Source: Acidobacteriota bacterium (GTDB lineage Bacteria; Acidobacteriota; Terriglobia; Acidiferrales; UBA7541). From it: a DNA stretch of 64,000 nucleotides. The DNA lies in contig JABCYZ010000002.1 in the NCBI GenBank assembly GCA_013289955.1, positions 310,001-374,000 on the forward strand, written 5' to 3'. Positions 15,319 through 25,043 of this stretch are shown piece after piece. How positions within the stretch are numbered: the first letter of the stretch is position 1; each line of letters opens with the position of its first letter. The translations under genes were made by a program, and so were the position numbers. Under the pieces are notes generated by a model, which worked only from the letters and a program-made list of their open reading frames with translations, was not told the DNA's origin and did no database searches.

Positions 15319-18300
15319 ATGCAACGACGTCATGGTGTGTCTAGGTGCTTCACGCTGTGTATGTTGGTGCTGGGCTGCGCGGGGATTCTGAAGGCGCAAG
15401 TAAATACGGCGACGCTGTCGGGGACAGTAGTTGACGGGCAAGGCCTCGCCGTGCGAGGCGCGAAACTGACGATTACCAACGCGGGTACGCACGCCGAACG
15501 CAGTGTGATCTCGGATGATGCGGGCCGCTACAAAGTGGTGGCGCTGCCTCCGGGACGGTACAAAGTAACCGTCGATGGCGGCGCGAACTTTGCAGTGTAC
15601 GAAAATGATTCGGTCGTCGTGACGGTCGGCGAGGACGCGATACTCGATCTGCGCCTAGACTTGAAGGGTACGCAGCAAACCATCACCGTGACCACGGAGA
15701 CCGCCGCGATTGAAACCGAAAAGACGGAGTTCTCCGAGACCGTGGGAGAGAAGGACATTGACAACCTTCCGATCAATGGCCGGAACTACATCAATTTCAC
15801 GCTTACGGACTCTCAGGTAACGCGCGACAACGCTCCGAATACCGGAGCGGCTCCAACCTCCGGGCTGAACATCGGAGGACAGAATGGCCGCTCGAACATT
15901 GTGAACGTGGACGGTGCCGACGCCACGGACAACGCCGTCAACGGAGTGCGGTCGACGGTATCTCAGGAAGCGGTGCAGGAGTTCCAAATCATCACCAATG
16001 GCTATGCGGCGGAGTACGGGCGAGCGTCGGGAGGAGTGGTGAATATCATTACACGCTCCGGCTCGAACGAGTTCCACGGCGACGTGTTTGGGTATTTGCG
16101 GAACCGCAATTTCCAGGCGGTCAACGCTTTCAGTACCGTCCCCAACCCGGCCTACACACGGGTGCAAGCAGGAACGGCGTTCGGCGGCCCTATCAAGAAG
16201 GACAAGACTTTTTACTATTTTTCATATGAAATTACGCGGCGCCAGGAAACCGGATTTTCGTCGATTGGGCAGGACAATTTCGGACTTACGCCATTTGACA
16301 CGACTCAGGTTGGATTGCCGTTCGGCACATTGCAGCTCACGGCAGACCAGATCGGATTCCTGACCAACCCTGCCACTCTCGAGGCCGAAATGGCCAGCCC
16401 CGCGTTCGCGCAAGCCGTCGGCAAATATGCATTTCTCGCAGGAGCCTCTTCCGGCATGGCGGTGAATGGAGTCTGGCCCACAGGTCTAACGGGAATTGCC
16501 GGGATCAGCGGCTTCCCGACGACATGCCAGGCGCCGCCGTGTTTCGTTCCGGCCTCCTATCAGACCCTGGCAGCACAGACGGGGAATTTCCCGGTTTCCG
16601 AGGGCACCAGCCTCTATTCTTTGCGCATCGATCACACCATTAACTCCAACAACCACTTGATGCTGCGCGCCAACGTGAGCCCCAGTACGGTGACCGGCAT
16701 CGAGGTCGCCGGCCAGGACCAACCTTATGGCCAGAACGCATTCTCCCGCACTTCTCAGCAAACGTATCGTGACGTCGCGGGCGTCGTGGACTACGTCACC
16801 ATTCTCAGCGCCAGCAAGATTAACGATTTCCGCTTCCAGTACGCTCGCCGCGGTCTGCTCTATAATTTTTCGAGCGCGCCAGGCGGATCCGATCCGGCCA
16901 TCAACATTACCGGCGTTGCTTACTTCGGCCGCGAACCCTATTCCTACATCCAGCGGGTGGAACAGCGTTACCAGTTCACAGACAACTTTTCTTGGACGAT
17001 GGGGCCGCACGCCACGAAGTTTGGCGTGGATTTTGACTACATCCCGACGACCGCGACGTTTACGGTGAACTATGGCGGTGTTTACGATTTCGGATCCTTC
17101 ACTGCCGGCAACCTTGGATTCCCTTCTACATTCCCGTCGTTGTCTCCGGTGCAAGCCTACGGGGCGGGGCTTCCGGCGGACTTCATCCAGGGTATTGGAA
17201 GTCCCAGCGACTCGTTTACCAATAAGCCGCTGGGAGCGTTCTGGCAGGATTCCTGGCGCATCCGTCACAATCTAACTCTGAACTACGGCGTGCGTTACGA
17301 CATCGAGTTTCCGCCGAAGTTTGCCCCTCCCGATGCGCTGGCGCTAGCGGGATATAACCTTCTGGGCCTGCAAAAAGGCATCCAGACGGATACCAACAAC
17401 GTCCAACCGCGTATTGGTATTGCGTGGGATCCCAAAGGCGACGGGAAAACCGTGGTACGTTCTTCCTTCGGATTGTTCTACGACCATCCACTTCTCGGTC
17501 TTTATTTTCTCGGCGATGCTTCCGATGGTTCGAAGAGCGTGCAACTGGCATTCGGCGGCACGGCGACGTGTACCGTCGCGGGAGATCCTGGGAATCTGAA
17601 CGCCATTCCGATCTTCCAGGGACTGCTGGTTAATCCTCTTTCGCCTCAGTGCGCTCCGTCGACTTCGGCGGCATTAAACGCTTCCCTCGGTTATCTGCCG
17701 AACCAACAACAATTCCAGGCTCTGAATTTCCCGCAATCGTTGTTCATCAACCAGAACTACCTGACTGCTGGCTTTCCGCTGGGATTCCAGCCCTTCGGCT
17801 ATCCGCAGGGGAAAAATTTTGTATACGCCTATTCGGAGCAAGCCAATTTGAGCATCGAAAGGGATCTTGGACGCGGTTTTACGCTCAATTTGGCTTACAA
17901 CTTCAACGGCGGCCATCATATCAATCGCCCGATTAACGCCAACGCGATTCGCGGGGATCTGATGATGGATAATCTGAACGCCGCGGTCGCGGCCGGAGTA
18001 AATCAATCCACCGACAGCCCATTCCTGGTCAGCGGTTGCGGAGTCGGCCCGGCGGGACCCTACGTACCGGCGGCGCTGACGAATTTCTTCCGCCCATCGG
18101 GTTTGAATCCGGCGGTGGCGGAAGCGATCCTGGCAACGGAAGGAGCAGCCGGCGCTGCCTGCGTGGGATTGGCGAATTCTGTGCTGCAGGCTGAGCACCT
18201 GAATTCGAGTTGCAATCCCGGCGTGAATCTTTCCAATTGCGTCCCGTTCAGCGACATGGATGCAAATTTTTCGAATGGAAACTCGGTCTATAACGGCCTG

Positions 18301-18990
18301 ACGGTCAACCTCAAGAAGCGCTTTACCAGCCATTATGAATTCCTGGCTTCTTACACCTGGTCGCACGCCATCGATGACGCCACTGACCTGCAGGCTACGC
18401 TTACTCCTCAGGACAGCTATTTCCCCAATTCGGACCGTTCTACTTCGACGTTCGACCAGCGGCACCGCTTTGTCTTCAGCGGCGTGTACCAGAGCGGCAA
18501 GCTGGCTGGCGACGGCTTCACGAGCAAATTCTTTAGTAACTGGACGCTTGCTCCCCTGATCGAGTTTGCCTCGGGGAGGCCTTTCAACATCGTGACCGGG
18601 GTTGACGACAACCTGCAGTTGTCAGCGTTAACCGGGCGCCCCAACACCATCGCCAACCCTAGCTGCGGTCCCACGGTCGCTTCGAGGTTCTCGCCAACGG
18701 GGATCTTCCAGGAGCCTTGTCTCGCGGCCTTCGATGGCACTTTGCTTTCCCTGGACGGCAATCTCGGCCGCAATGCCGGACTCTCGCCATGGGTCGCCTT
18801 CAGTGACATGCGCGTAGCCAGGCGCATCTACTTTAAGGAGCGTTACAGCCTCGACCTGATCACCGACATTTTCAACATTCCGAACCGGTTCAACGTGTCC
18901 GCCGTCAACGTGCTATGGACGAACGCGGGGCAGCCGACGGCGGCGTATGATCCGCGGCAATTCCAGTTCGCGATGAAAGTGAACTGGTAG
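15319..18990 (+). CDS. TonB-dependent receptor with carboxypeptidase-regulatory domain
   Basis: 1223-residue outer membrane receptor of the Oar-like type common in Acidobacteriota. A signal peptide (about residues 1-27, ending near LKAQ) is followed by a carboxypeptidase-regulatory/Ig-like domain (about 30-105, with TATLSGTVVD), a plug region (LPINGRNYINF, then NVDGADATDN) and a large beta-barrel ending in aromatic FAMKVNW, the expected outer membrane sorting end. Such proteins may take up large glycans or peptides; the ligand is unknown. ATG 15319 follows AGGAGGAG with 4-nt spacing; the upstream ATG 15295 is less well placed. No SusD-like partner is adjacent. Confidence 0.92.
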   Translation: MQRRHGVSRCFTLCMLVLGCAGILKAQVNTATLSGTVVDGQGLAVRGAKLTITNAGTHAERSVISDDAGRYKVVALPPGRYKVTVDGGANFAVYENDSVVVTVGEDAILDLRLDLKGTQQTITVTTETAAIETEKTEFSETVGEKDIDNLPINGRNYINFTLTDSQVTRDNAPNTGAAPTSGLNIGGQNGRSNIVNVDGADATDNAVNGVRSTVSQEAVQEFQIITNGYAAEYGRASGGVVNIITRSGSNEFHGDVFGYLRNRNFQAVNAFSTVPNPAYTRVQAGTAFGGPIKKDKTFYYFSYEITRRQETGFSSIGQDNFGLTPFDTTQVGLPFGTLQLTADQIGFLTNPATLEAEMASPAFAQAVGKYAFLAGASSGMAVNGVWPTGLTGIAGISGFPTTCQAPPCFVPASYQTLAAQTGNFPVSEGTSLYSLRIDHTINSNNHLMLRANVSPSTVTGIEVAGQDQPYGQNAFSRTSQQTYRDVAGVVDYVTILSASKINDFRFQYARRGLLYNFSSAPGGSDPAINITGVAYFGREPYSYIQRVEQRYQFTDNFSWTMGPHATKFGVDFDYIPTTATFTVNYGGVYDFGSFTAGNLGFPSTFPSLSPVQAYGAGLPADFIQGIGSPSDSFTNKPLGAFWQDSWRIRHNLTLNYGVRYDIEFPPKFAPPDALALAGYNLLGLQKGIQTDTNNVQPRIGIAWDPKGDGKTVVRSSFGLFYDHPLLGLYFLGDASDGSKSVQLAFGGTATCTVAGDPGNLNAIPIFQGLLVNPLSPQCAPSTSAALNASLGYLPNQQQFQALNFPQSLFINQNYLTAGFPLGFQPFGYPQGKNFVYAYSEQANLSIERDLGRGFTLNLAYNFNGGHHINRPINANAIRGDLMMDNLNAAVAAGVNQSTDSPFLVSGCGVGPAGPYVPAALTNFFRPSGLNPAVAEAILATEGAAGAACVGLANSVLQAEHLNSSCNPGVNLSNCVPFSDMDANFSNGNSVYNGLTVNLKKRFTSHYEFLASYTWSHAIDDATDLQATLTPQDSYFPNSDRSTSTFDQRHRFVFSGVYQSGKLAGDGFTSKFFSNWTLAPLIEFASGRPFNIVTGVDDNLQLSALTGRPNTIANPSCGPTVASRFSPTGIFQEPCLAAFDGTLLSLDGNLGRNAGLSPWVAFSDMRVARRIYFKERYSLDLITDIFNIPNRFNVSAVNVLWTNAGQPTAAYDPRQFQFAMKVNW

Positions 18991-19040
18991 GCGCAGCGCC
19001 GCCGGGCGCATCGTCCAACGGTTCAGGAGACGTTCGAAGA

Positions 19041-19073
19041 AAGGGCTTCGCGAAGGCGAGGCCCTTTTGTTTT
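19041..19073 (+). terminator. Rho-independent terminator of the receptor gene
   Basis: AAGGGC (19041-19046) pairs with GCCCTT (19061-19066) around an inner CTTCGCGAAG stem, followed by the T-rich TTTTGTTTT. It lies 50 nt after the receptor stop. Confidence 0.8.
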
Positions 19074-19147
19074 GGCAGGAGCTTTCCGCCGCACGCGACT
19101 CCGGGTAAAGTAAGAAGACCGTTTCCCGAAAAGGGACTGGAGAAAGA

Positions 19148-20281
19148 ATGAACGGAGTGCTCATCGGGATTGTGATCGAGGTCGCAGCGCTTGTGCTTTG
19201 GCTGGTGTTGCAGACTTCGCAGGAACGGAAGAAGAACGCAGCGCTAGAGGCTCATTTGGGTGAACTGCGGAGGGACTTGCAGACGATTGGGACGGCGCAG
19301 GCGCAGACTACGGGGCAAATGGCCACGATTGGTCAAAGTGTTTCGCAGCGCTTGGAGAGTGTGACCAGGGCATTGCAGGATGGAGTATCGAACTCCGCGC
19401 AGATAGCCACGCAGGGACAAACGGCAATTGCCAACGAACTGAAGAATACGCGGGAACAGATCGGGCATATTCAGAAACAGCTCGGAGAATTCCAGGAGTT
19501 GGGACGCGGGATTTCTTCCGCGACCAAATCGCTCGAAGGAATCCTGGGCGGGGCGAAGACGCGAGGACTCCTCGGCGAAGTGACGCTGGGCCGTTTGCTG
19601 GAGGATTCCCTGCCCACTTCGCAATATGCCGTTCAGTACCGGTTTTCGAGCGGCGAGGCAGCGGACGCGGTGATTTTTTTGCGGGACAAGAAGCTGGTGG
19701 CGGTGGACTCGAAGTTTCCTCTCGACGCGTTTCGAAGGATCAGCGCGGAGGGTGAGGAAGCCAAGCGGGCTTTTGCGACGGCGGTGAAGGGGCACGCGGA
19801 TTCCATCGCCAAGAAATATATTGTGCCAAACGAAGGCACACTCGATCTGGCGCTGATGTTCGTGCCGTCGGAAACGGTCTATTACGAGATGCTGATGACC
19901 TTGGACAGCAAGGGCGAGGCACTGGACTCTTACTGCCGAGGAAAAAATATTATCGCTGTCTCGCCCAATACGCTTTACGCGCATCTCTGCGTGATTCACC
20001 TGGGGTTGCGCGGAATGCAGATCGAGGAAAACGCCAAGCGCATTTCCGCGGGGCTTTCCGGGATTCAGAAGAACATGACGACCTTTACCGATGTATTTGA
20101 AAAACTTGGGACTCATTTGAAGAACGCACAGCAAAGTTACGGAGAAGCGGACAAGCGACTCGAAAAAACGCAGAACACTCTGGATTCGCTGGTCGGGACG
20201 AGCGCGGCGGATGCGTCTCTCGAGAACGGCCAGGGCGCACTTGCCCTTCCGGCAGAGGCCGGCGCGAAAACTAACGCATAG
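19148..20281 (+). CDS. rmuC: DNA recombination protein RmuC homologue
   Basis: 377 residues: an N-terminal membrane helix (about 5-22), a coiled-coil region rich in Gln, Glu and Lys (25-125), then the RmuC nuclease-like domain (about 130-345) with GLLGEVTLGRLLED and VAVDSKFPLDAFRR. RmuC proteins are related to restriction-like endonucleases and limit recombination at inverted repeats. ATG 19148 has GGAGAAAG just upstream. Single-gene transcript after the receptor terminator. Confidence 0.92.
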   Translation: MNGVLIGIVIEVAALVLWLVLQTSQERKKNAALEAHLGELRRDLQTIGTAQAQTTGQMATIGQSVSQRLESVTRALQDGVSNSAQIATQGQTAIANELKNTREQIGHIQKQLGEFQELGRGISSATKSLEGILGGAKTRGLLGEVTLGRLLEDSLPTSQYAVQYRFSSGEAADAVIFLRDKKLVAVDSKFPLDAFRRISAEGEEAKRAFATAVKGHADSIAKKYIVPNEGTLDLALMFVPSETVYYEMLMTLDSKGEALDSYCRGKNIIAVSPNTLYAHLCVIHLGLRGMQIEENAKRISAGLSGIQKNMTTFTDVFEKLGTHLKNAQQSYGEADKRLEKTQNTLDSLVGTSAADASLENGQGALALPAEAGAKTNA

Positions 20282-20380
20282 TTCCCCCAGGGAAACCAGG
20301 ACGGGCATCCTTCGAGGTTCGGGGCAAACGCGCCGTGCCCCAGGGAGATCTCCGCTGCGGACGGCGGCGCGCGAAGCGGG

Positions 20381-21259
20381 CTAGTGTGGGCGGGGTGTCG
20401 ACGGCAGCATGCGGATGGAAATCTGAAAACTGCCGCGTTTGCGGCCGACGATTTCGAAGTGGGCCACGTTTTCCCACCCGCCGGAGCTGGAAGACTGGAG
20501 AGGATTGCCGCCCTGGAGTTCGGCGATGTCAGGGGCGAGGTTTCTGGCCTCGAGGGTTACTCTGTCGCGCGTGCCGTGGACGCGGACGGTGAGTGGTCGG
20601 TGCACGCCCGGCGCGAGCGGCGAAGAATCGGCTTCCAGACTGAGCGCTACGAAGACGACTTCCAGAGGCGGGCCGTAGCGCTTCGCACAAGAAATGTCGA
20701 CGGACGCCCGGCCAGGCTCTAAATCCGCGGGTGGCAGCAGGACTAGCGATGTCCGCGAGGAAGCCAGCACGAAGGCAGGCGCTCCGGAAATGGTGATCTG
20801 ATTCGCGTCGGCGTCTCCACAGAAACCCTGGCCGCTGATTTCAAAACGGTCGGTGATGGAGGCGATTTGCGGAATCGAGTCCACTCGAATCAAATTGGCG
20901 GCGGTTTCGCTGGGCGACAGGATCGTAACCGGAGTGCTCCCCGCGCGGCCGGCAATCGAACCGAGAATCACGCCGGGATTGAGCGGAGCGACGAACAATG
21001 CGCGGCCGGTGGCATCGGTAGTGAGGCGGTCGCCGTTCGAGAAGTTCACGACCGCACCGGAAGCGAGGCGGCCGCTTCCATCCAGCACCGCGAGCGTGGC
21101 CCGGTCACCCGAGATGATGGTGCGCGGCAGCACCAAAGTGCGCCCCGTTGAAGGGCCTGGAGGCTTCTGTGCGGACGCCGAGAAAAAAAGCAGAAGAAAT
21201 GCCGTCGGAAGGCAAAAGCCTCGCAGAACAAACGGATAGGGCGGGCGGCGAAGAAGCAT
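20381..21259 (-). CDS. Secreted hypothetical protein with Ig-like regions
   Basis: 292 residues with an N-terminal signal peptide (hydrophobic FCLPTAFLLLFFSASAQ). The mature part is beta-rich, with two stretches resembling bacterial Ig-like domains: one near residues 42-112 (ISGDRATLAVLDGSG with a later GRALFVAP) and an IPT-like part near 125-200. I do not recognise a catalytic motif. A surface or adhesion role is possible. Not clearly in an operon; the next minus-strand gene starts some 860 nt upstream of its start. Confidence 0.6.
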   Translation of the reverse strand: MLLRRPPYPFVLRGFCLPTAFLLLFFSASAQKPPGPSTGRTLVLPRTIISGDRATLAVLDGSGRLASGAVVNFSNGDRLTTDATGRALFVAPLNPGVILGSIAGRAGSTPVTILSPSETAANLIRVDSIPQIASITDRFEISGQGFCGDADANQITISGAPAFVLASSRTSLVLLPPADLEPGRASVDISCAKRYGPPLEVVFVALSLEADSSPLAPGVHRPLTVRVHGTRDRVTLEARNLAPDIAELQGGNPLQSSSSGGWENVAHFEIVGRKRGSFQISIRMLPSTPRPH

Positions 21260-21346
21260 GAGGTGATTGTAGTCGAGAGACGTTGTGGGGAGGAAGCCCG
21301 GGAGCTTTCGCTGAAGGAACGAGGGGCTCGAACGCCGCCCGTCTTC

Positions 21347-22123
21347 TCAGCGATTCGCGAGGATGGGAGCCTCATCCGGAGAATAGGTGATCACCCTGCG
21401 CCCGGGAACGCCAGCCGCCAGTCGCCGCAGTTTGTAGACAAATGGGCGCGCCCCCGATTCCCTGGAGCATTCCTCGAGCCGGTAATAGCGATCTTCGTAG
21501 CGAACTACGCGGGGCGGAGTCCAATCCGGTTTCACACAGGAAGCGCGGATTTCAAGAAATTCCTCTGCGGAGTTTTTTGTGACAAGGAGCTCGTCGGGAC
21601 CTTGCGAAAGTCTGGCGGTTAGAACTTTTTCCGCCACGGTGCTCACGTAAGAAGAAACGTGGCCCTGCGAAAACTTTACCGCTCCCGCGGGTTCGGGCGC
21701 TCCACGGCGAAAGATCCTGGAGTAGGTTTTCTCGAGCAAATAGAGAGGGAAAATGCCAAGAACGGTGTCCGTGAACGAGGCGCACAACCGCCAGGCGCCT
21801 TCGACACAAAAAAAAGCAATGCACCAGGTCAGGGGATGGGTGGCCCAAACGACGAGCGCGGCAAAACCTATCTCGTGATCGGTGATTCCGGTGGCAGAAC
21901 TCTTGTTGAGGACATTATCGAGCGCGCTGGAAACCCAGGCCGTCATGGAGTACGAATACCAGTACATGAGACCGGCGATGGCCAGGGCGGATTCCGCCAA
22001 GCCGCTGAGGATGGCTGCGGATCGCCAGTCGACGGCATCGTAAAACGGCAGTGCTTTGCGCCAACGCCGGGGAAACAGCGAAAGGAAAGGCCCAAGAAGG
22101 AAGATCCACATATCGTGCCCCAC
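21347..22123 (-). CDS. Hypothetical membrane protein
   Basis: 258 residues with three or four hydrophobic segments in the N-terminal 150 residues (LLGPFLSLF, ILSGLAESALAIAGL, IGFAALVVW, WCIAFFCVEGAW) and a soluble C-terminal part of about 100 residues containing VRYEDRYYRLEEC. I recognise no named domain. It sits upstream of the secreted protein on the same strand, with an 87-nt gap, so the two may be transcribed together. The start may be Met 22123 or Met 22111. Confidence 0.55.
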   Translation of the reverse strand: MGHDMWIFLLGPFLSLFPRRWRKALPFYDAVDWRSAAILSGLAESALAIAGLMYWYSYSMTAWVSSALDNVLNKSSATGITDHEIGFAALVVWATHPLTWCIAFFCVEGAWRLCASFTDTVLGIFPLYLLEKTYSRIFRRGAPEPAGAVKFSQGHVSSYVSTVAEKVLTARLSQGPDELLVTKNSAEEFLEIRASCVKPDWTPPRVVRYEDRYYRLEECSRESGARPFVYKLRRLAAGVPGRRVITYSPDEAPILANR

Positions 22124-22233
22124 ACTTATTCTAAAAGAGCGAAAAGCCTTCCTAGGAACCTAAACCGGCTGGAAAAGCCAAAAGGTAATCGGCCAGCAGG
22201 GTGTCCGGGGGCTAGAGCGATATTCCCCATCTA

Positions 22234-23910
22234 CTAAGCGGGCTTCAGAACGAGCCGGTAAACCTGGGCATCGAGGAAAAGGCGGAATAGCTCGGGATCA
22301 ATTTCCTCGTCGCGGACGCACAACTTGAGGATTTCTAGCGCGCGGTCGGTCGGGACCGCTCTTTTGTAGGGGCGGTCGGACGCGGAGAGCGCATCGAAAA
22401 TATCGCAGATGGTCATCATCTTGGCTTGCACAGGAATCTCGGCGGATTTCAGGCCGTTTGGATAGCCCTGGCCGTTGAGTTTTTCGTGGTGGGCGCGCGC
22501 GATTTCCGGAATGCCGCGGTATTCGGGGGTCCAGGGAATTTGAGCCAGGAAATTGAAACTGTGCGTCACATGCGACTCGATTTGCCGCCGCTCGGTGGCA
22601 TCCAGACTGCCGCGCGGTATCGAGAGGTAGCGGACTTCCTCGGAAGTGAGGTACGGACGCTCGGCGCCACGGGGGTCGCGATAGGTTTTCCGGGAGATTT
22701 CCGTCAACAGTTCGAATTCGCTCGAAGGCAGAATCGTCGGCTCGTTCACGCGCGAGATGAATTCCACATAACGATCCAAATCCGCGGTGAGACGGCCGGC
22801 CTCGCCGTCGAGCAGCTCCAAGCGGGCGCGCGCTTCGGCCTCTTTCTTGCGAGGATTCCCAAGCAGGAGTTCCACTTTTTGTTCGGCGATGCGCGCTTCG
22901 ATGTCCCGCCGGATGTAGTCAAAGCGATCTAGCAAACGGGAAAACTGGAGCGGGTAAAGCTTCTTTGCTTTCACCAGAACTTCTTCGTGGACGCCGACCT
23001 TGCCGAAATCGTGGAGTAAAGCGGCGTAACGCAGTTCCTTCATCTGTTCGCGCGAAAAACGCAAGTCCGCGTAAGGTCCCTGCGGCTCGCGATCCACTGC
23101 TTCGGCGAGCGCCAGCGTCATTTGGCAAACGCGCTGGGAGTGGCCGGAGGTTGTGGGGTCGCGCTGCTCGATGGCTTTCACGGCGGCATTCACAAAACCA
23201 TCAAAGAGATTTTCGATGTCGCGGTAAAGCTGCGAGTTCTCGTAAGCCACCGCGGCCTGCGAGGCAAGAGACAGTCCCAGACGCACGGCTCGCTCGGGAA
23301 AAGGATGGACATGGCGGCGGACGGCGTTCGCATCCGCGAGTCGCGCTTTCGGGTTGCGCTTGCAATTGATCAACTGGAGCACGCCGAGCACCTCGCCCTT
23401 GCCGTTTTTCATGGGCAGGGTGACCAGGGAGCGCGTGCGGTATCCAGCTTGCTCGTCGAAAGAAGAATTGAAGTGAAAGGGCCGCGACTTGGGAATGCGG
23501 TAGGCATCGGCCAGCTCGATGACTTCGCCGTGAAGCGCGCAGAAGCCCGCCATGGAAGATTCCGTGATCGGCAAGGTGTGTTCGGTGTAGGGAAACTGCA
23601 CGCTGTCGTTCTGCGTCAAACGGAAGCGCAGCTGTCGTGTTTTTTCCCCGCCGTTCGCCGCATCGGTCGCAGTACTGTTCGCGCCGCCGCCGGCCTGCTC
23701 CGTCAGATAAAGAGAGCCCGCATCGGCGCCGGTGATCTCGCGCGCCTTTGTGAGAATCAGAGCAAGGAGTCGCTCCACGTCGTGGGTTTCAGATAGGGCG
23801 ATGCCGACGCGGTTCAGCTCTTCGAGTTCGCGCCCCGCCTGGGCAGCCGACAATCCGCCGCGCCGCGAGGGAGGCGAGGACTTGCGCCGCATTTTTTTAG
23901 TTTTGGCCAT
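22234..23910 (-). CDS. GAF domain/HD-GYP phosphodiesterase
   Basis: 558-residue signalling protein. N-terminal basic tail, GAF domain (about 45-225, sensing small ligands), then HD-GYP: LLHDFGK with His300-Asp301 and HHEKLNGQGYP beginning at His474. The residues expected for a cyclic di-GMP phosphodiesterase are present. In typical HD-GYP domains the two motifs are about 60-70 residues apart; here they are about 174 apart, because a Glu/Arg-rich, probably coiled segment (about 320-420) is inserted. It stands alone and is divergent from the phosphatase operon. Confidence 0.88.
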   Translation of the reverse strand: MAKTKKMRRKSSPPSRRGGLSAAQAGRELEELNRVGIALSETHDVERLLALILTKAREITGADAGSLYLTEQAGGGANSTATDAANGGEKTRQLRFRLTQNDSVQFPYTEHTLPITESSMAGFCALHGEVIELADAYRIPKSRPFHFNSSFDEQAGYRTRSLVTLPMKNGKGEVLGVLQLINCKRNPKARLADANAVRRHVHPFPERAVRLGLSLASQAAVAYENSQLYRDIENLFDGFVNAAVKAIEQRDPTTSGHSQRVCQMTLALAEAVDREPQGPYADLRFSREQMKELRYAALLHDFGKVGVHEEVLVKAKKLYPLQFSRLLDRFDYIRRDIEARIAEQKVELLLGNPRKKEAEARARLELLDGEAGRLTADLDRYVEFISRVNEPTILPSSEFELLTEISRKTYRDPRGAERPYLTSEEVRYLSIPRGSLDATERRQIESHVTHSFNFLAQIPWTPEYRGIPEIARAHHEKLNGQGYPNGLKSAEIPVQAKMMTICDIFDALSASDRPYKRAVPTDRALEILKLCVRDEEIDPELFRLFLDAQVYRLVLKPA

Positions 23911-24202
23911 GATGGGTGACGTGCAGCCGCTTTCACTTGAAGATTCGCTGGGTGGAGGCAGATTATAGCGGAAGCGGCCGGACTAGGCACGCCGCGGATG
24001 GGCGCCAGCGGAAACAAGCGCAAAAACCAGCCGGTTTGGCCGTACCCTCGGGGGTGCCAGGGCGGCAAATGGCGCGAAAAAACAAGTAATCAGTAAGCGT
24101 CAAAGGCTTTCGCCGCCTGAGAGGGTCTGCTAGCGTGAGAATAGGGTTGCCGGGCAGGGGTGTGGGCACGGGATCAGACAGCGAGCAGCAACGGGAGAAT
24201 TT

Positions 24203-25042
24203 GTGCGGATCGTAAGCGGCGGCGTAACCGATGTAGGGCGGGTGCGCACAAATAACGAAGACTGCTTCCGCATTGTCGAATCGCTGAACCTGTTTGTGCT
24301 TTCCGACGGCATGGGGGGAGAAGCGCACGGAGAAGTGGCCAGCGCGCTGGCGGTGGAAACCATCGTCAAGCACTGCATGGGCGGGCAGAGCGATCCGGCG
24401 GCTACGGCCCTCGGACACTCGGAGCCGGCGTGGAGTGAAAAGGCCAAGCGGCTGACCAACGCCGTACACCTGGCGAATAAAAACATTTATGAGGCCGCGG
24501 AAGCGAATCCCGAGCAGCACGGGATGGGCGCGACCGTTACGACGGCGTGGATCGATGGCTCGAAAGTAAGCATCGCGCATGTGGGAGACTCGCGGGCCTA
24601 TCTGCTGAGAAGCGGAAATCTGCAGCAACTCACCAGCGATCATTCTCTGGTGGCCGAACAGGTGCGGCGCGGGATTTTGACGGCGGCAGAAGCGGAAGAG
24701 AGCGAAATGCAAAGCGTTCTTCTGCGCGCGCTGGGGGCTTTGCCGGACATTGAAGTGGACACGGAAGAGCACATGTTGTTCGCAAGGGACATTTTGATGC
24801 TCTGCTGCGACGGGCTGACGCGAATGGTGACCGAGCCGGAAATTGCGGGCACTTTGCAAGCGGAGACGGATCCGACGCGGGCCGCGGAAAAGCTTATTGC
24901 CTTGGCCAACGAGCGGGGTGGGGTGGACAACATCACTGTGATTGTCGTGCGTGTGGGCGCGGAATCCAGAGGATGGTTCTCTTGGCTGCTCGGTGGAGCG
25001 CGAAAAAAAGCGGCCAGAAACGGTGCCGCAGGAGGATCGTAA
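24203..25042 (+). CDS. PP2C-family Ser/Thr protein phosphatase
   Basis: 279 residues with the full PP2C signature: RTNNED at 15-20, SDGMGG with Asp35, GMGATVT, VGDSRAYLL, DGLTRM and GGVDNITVIVV near the C-terminus. It should reverse phosphorylation by Hanks-type kinases such as the one at 7 kb. Start GTG 24203 is preceded by GGGAGA at 24193-24198. The FHA gene starts 1 nt after its stop, and its 3' end carries that gene's Shine-Dalgarno, so the genes are coupled. Confidence 0.93.
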   Translation: MRIVSGGVTDVGRVRTNNEDCFRIVESLNLFVLSDGMGGEAHGEVASALAVETIVKHCMGGQSDPAATALGHSEPAWSEKAKRLTNAVHLANKNIYEAAEANPEQHGMGATVTTAWIDGSKVSIAHVGDSRAYLLRSGNLQQLTSDHSLVAEQVRRGILTAAEAEESEMQSVLLRALGALPDIEVDTEEHMLFARDILMLCCDGLTRMVTEPEIAGTLQAETDPTRAAEKLIALANERGGVDNITVIVVRVGAESRGWFSWLLGGARKKAARNGAAGGS

Positions 25043-25043
25043 G

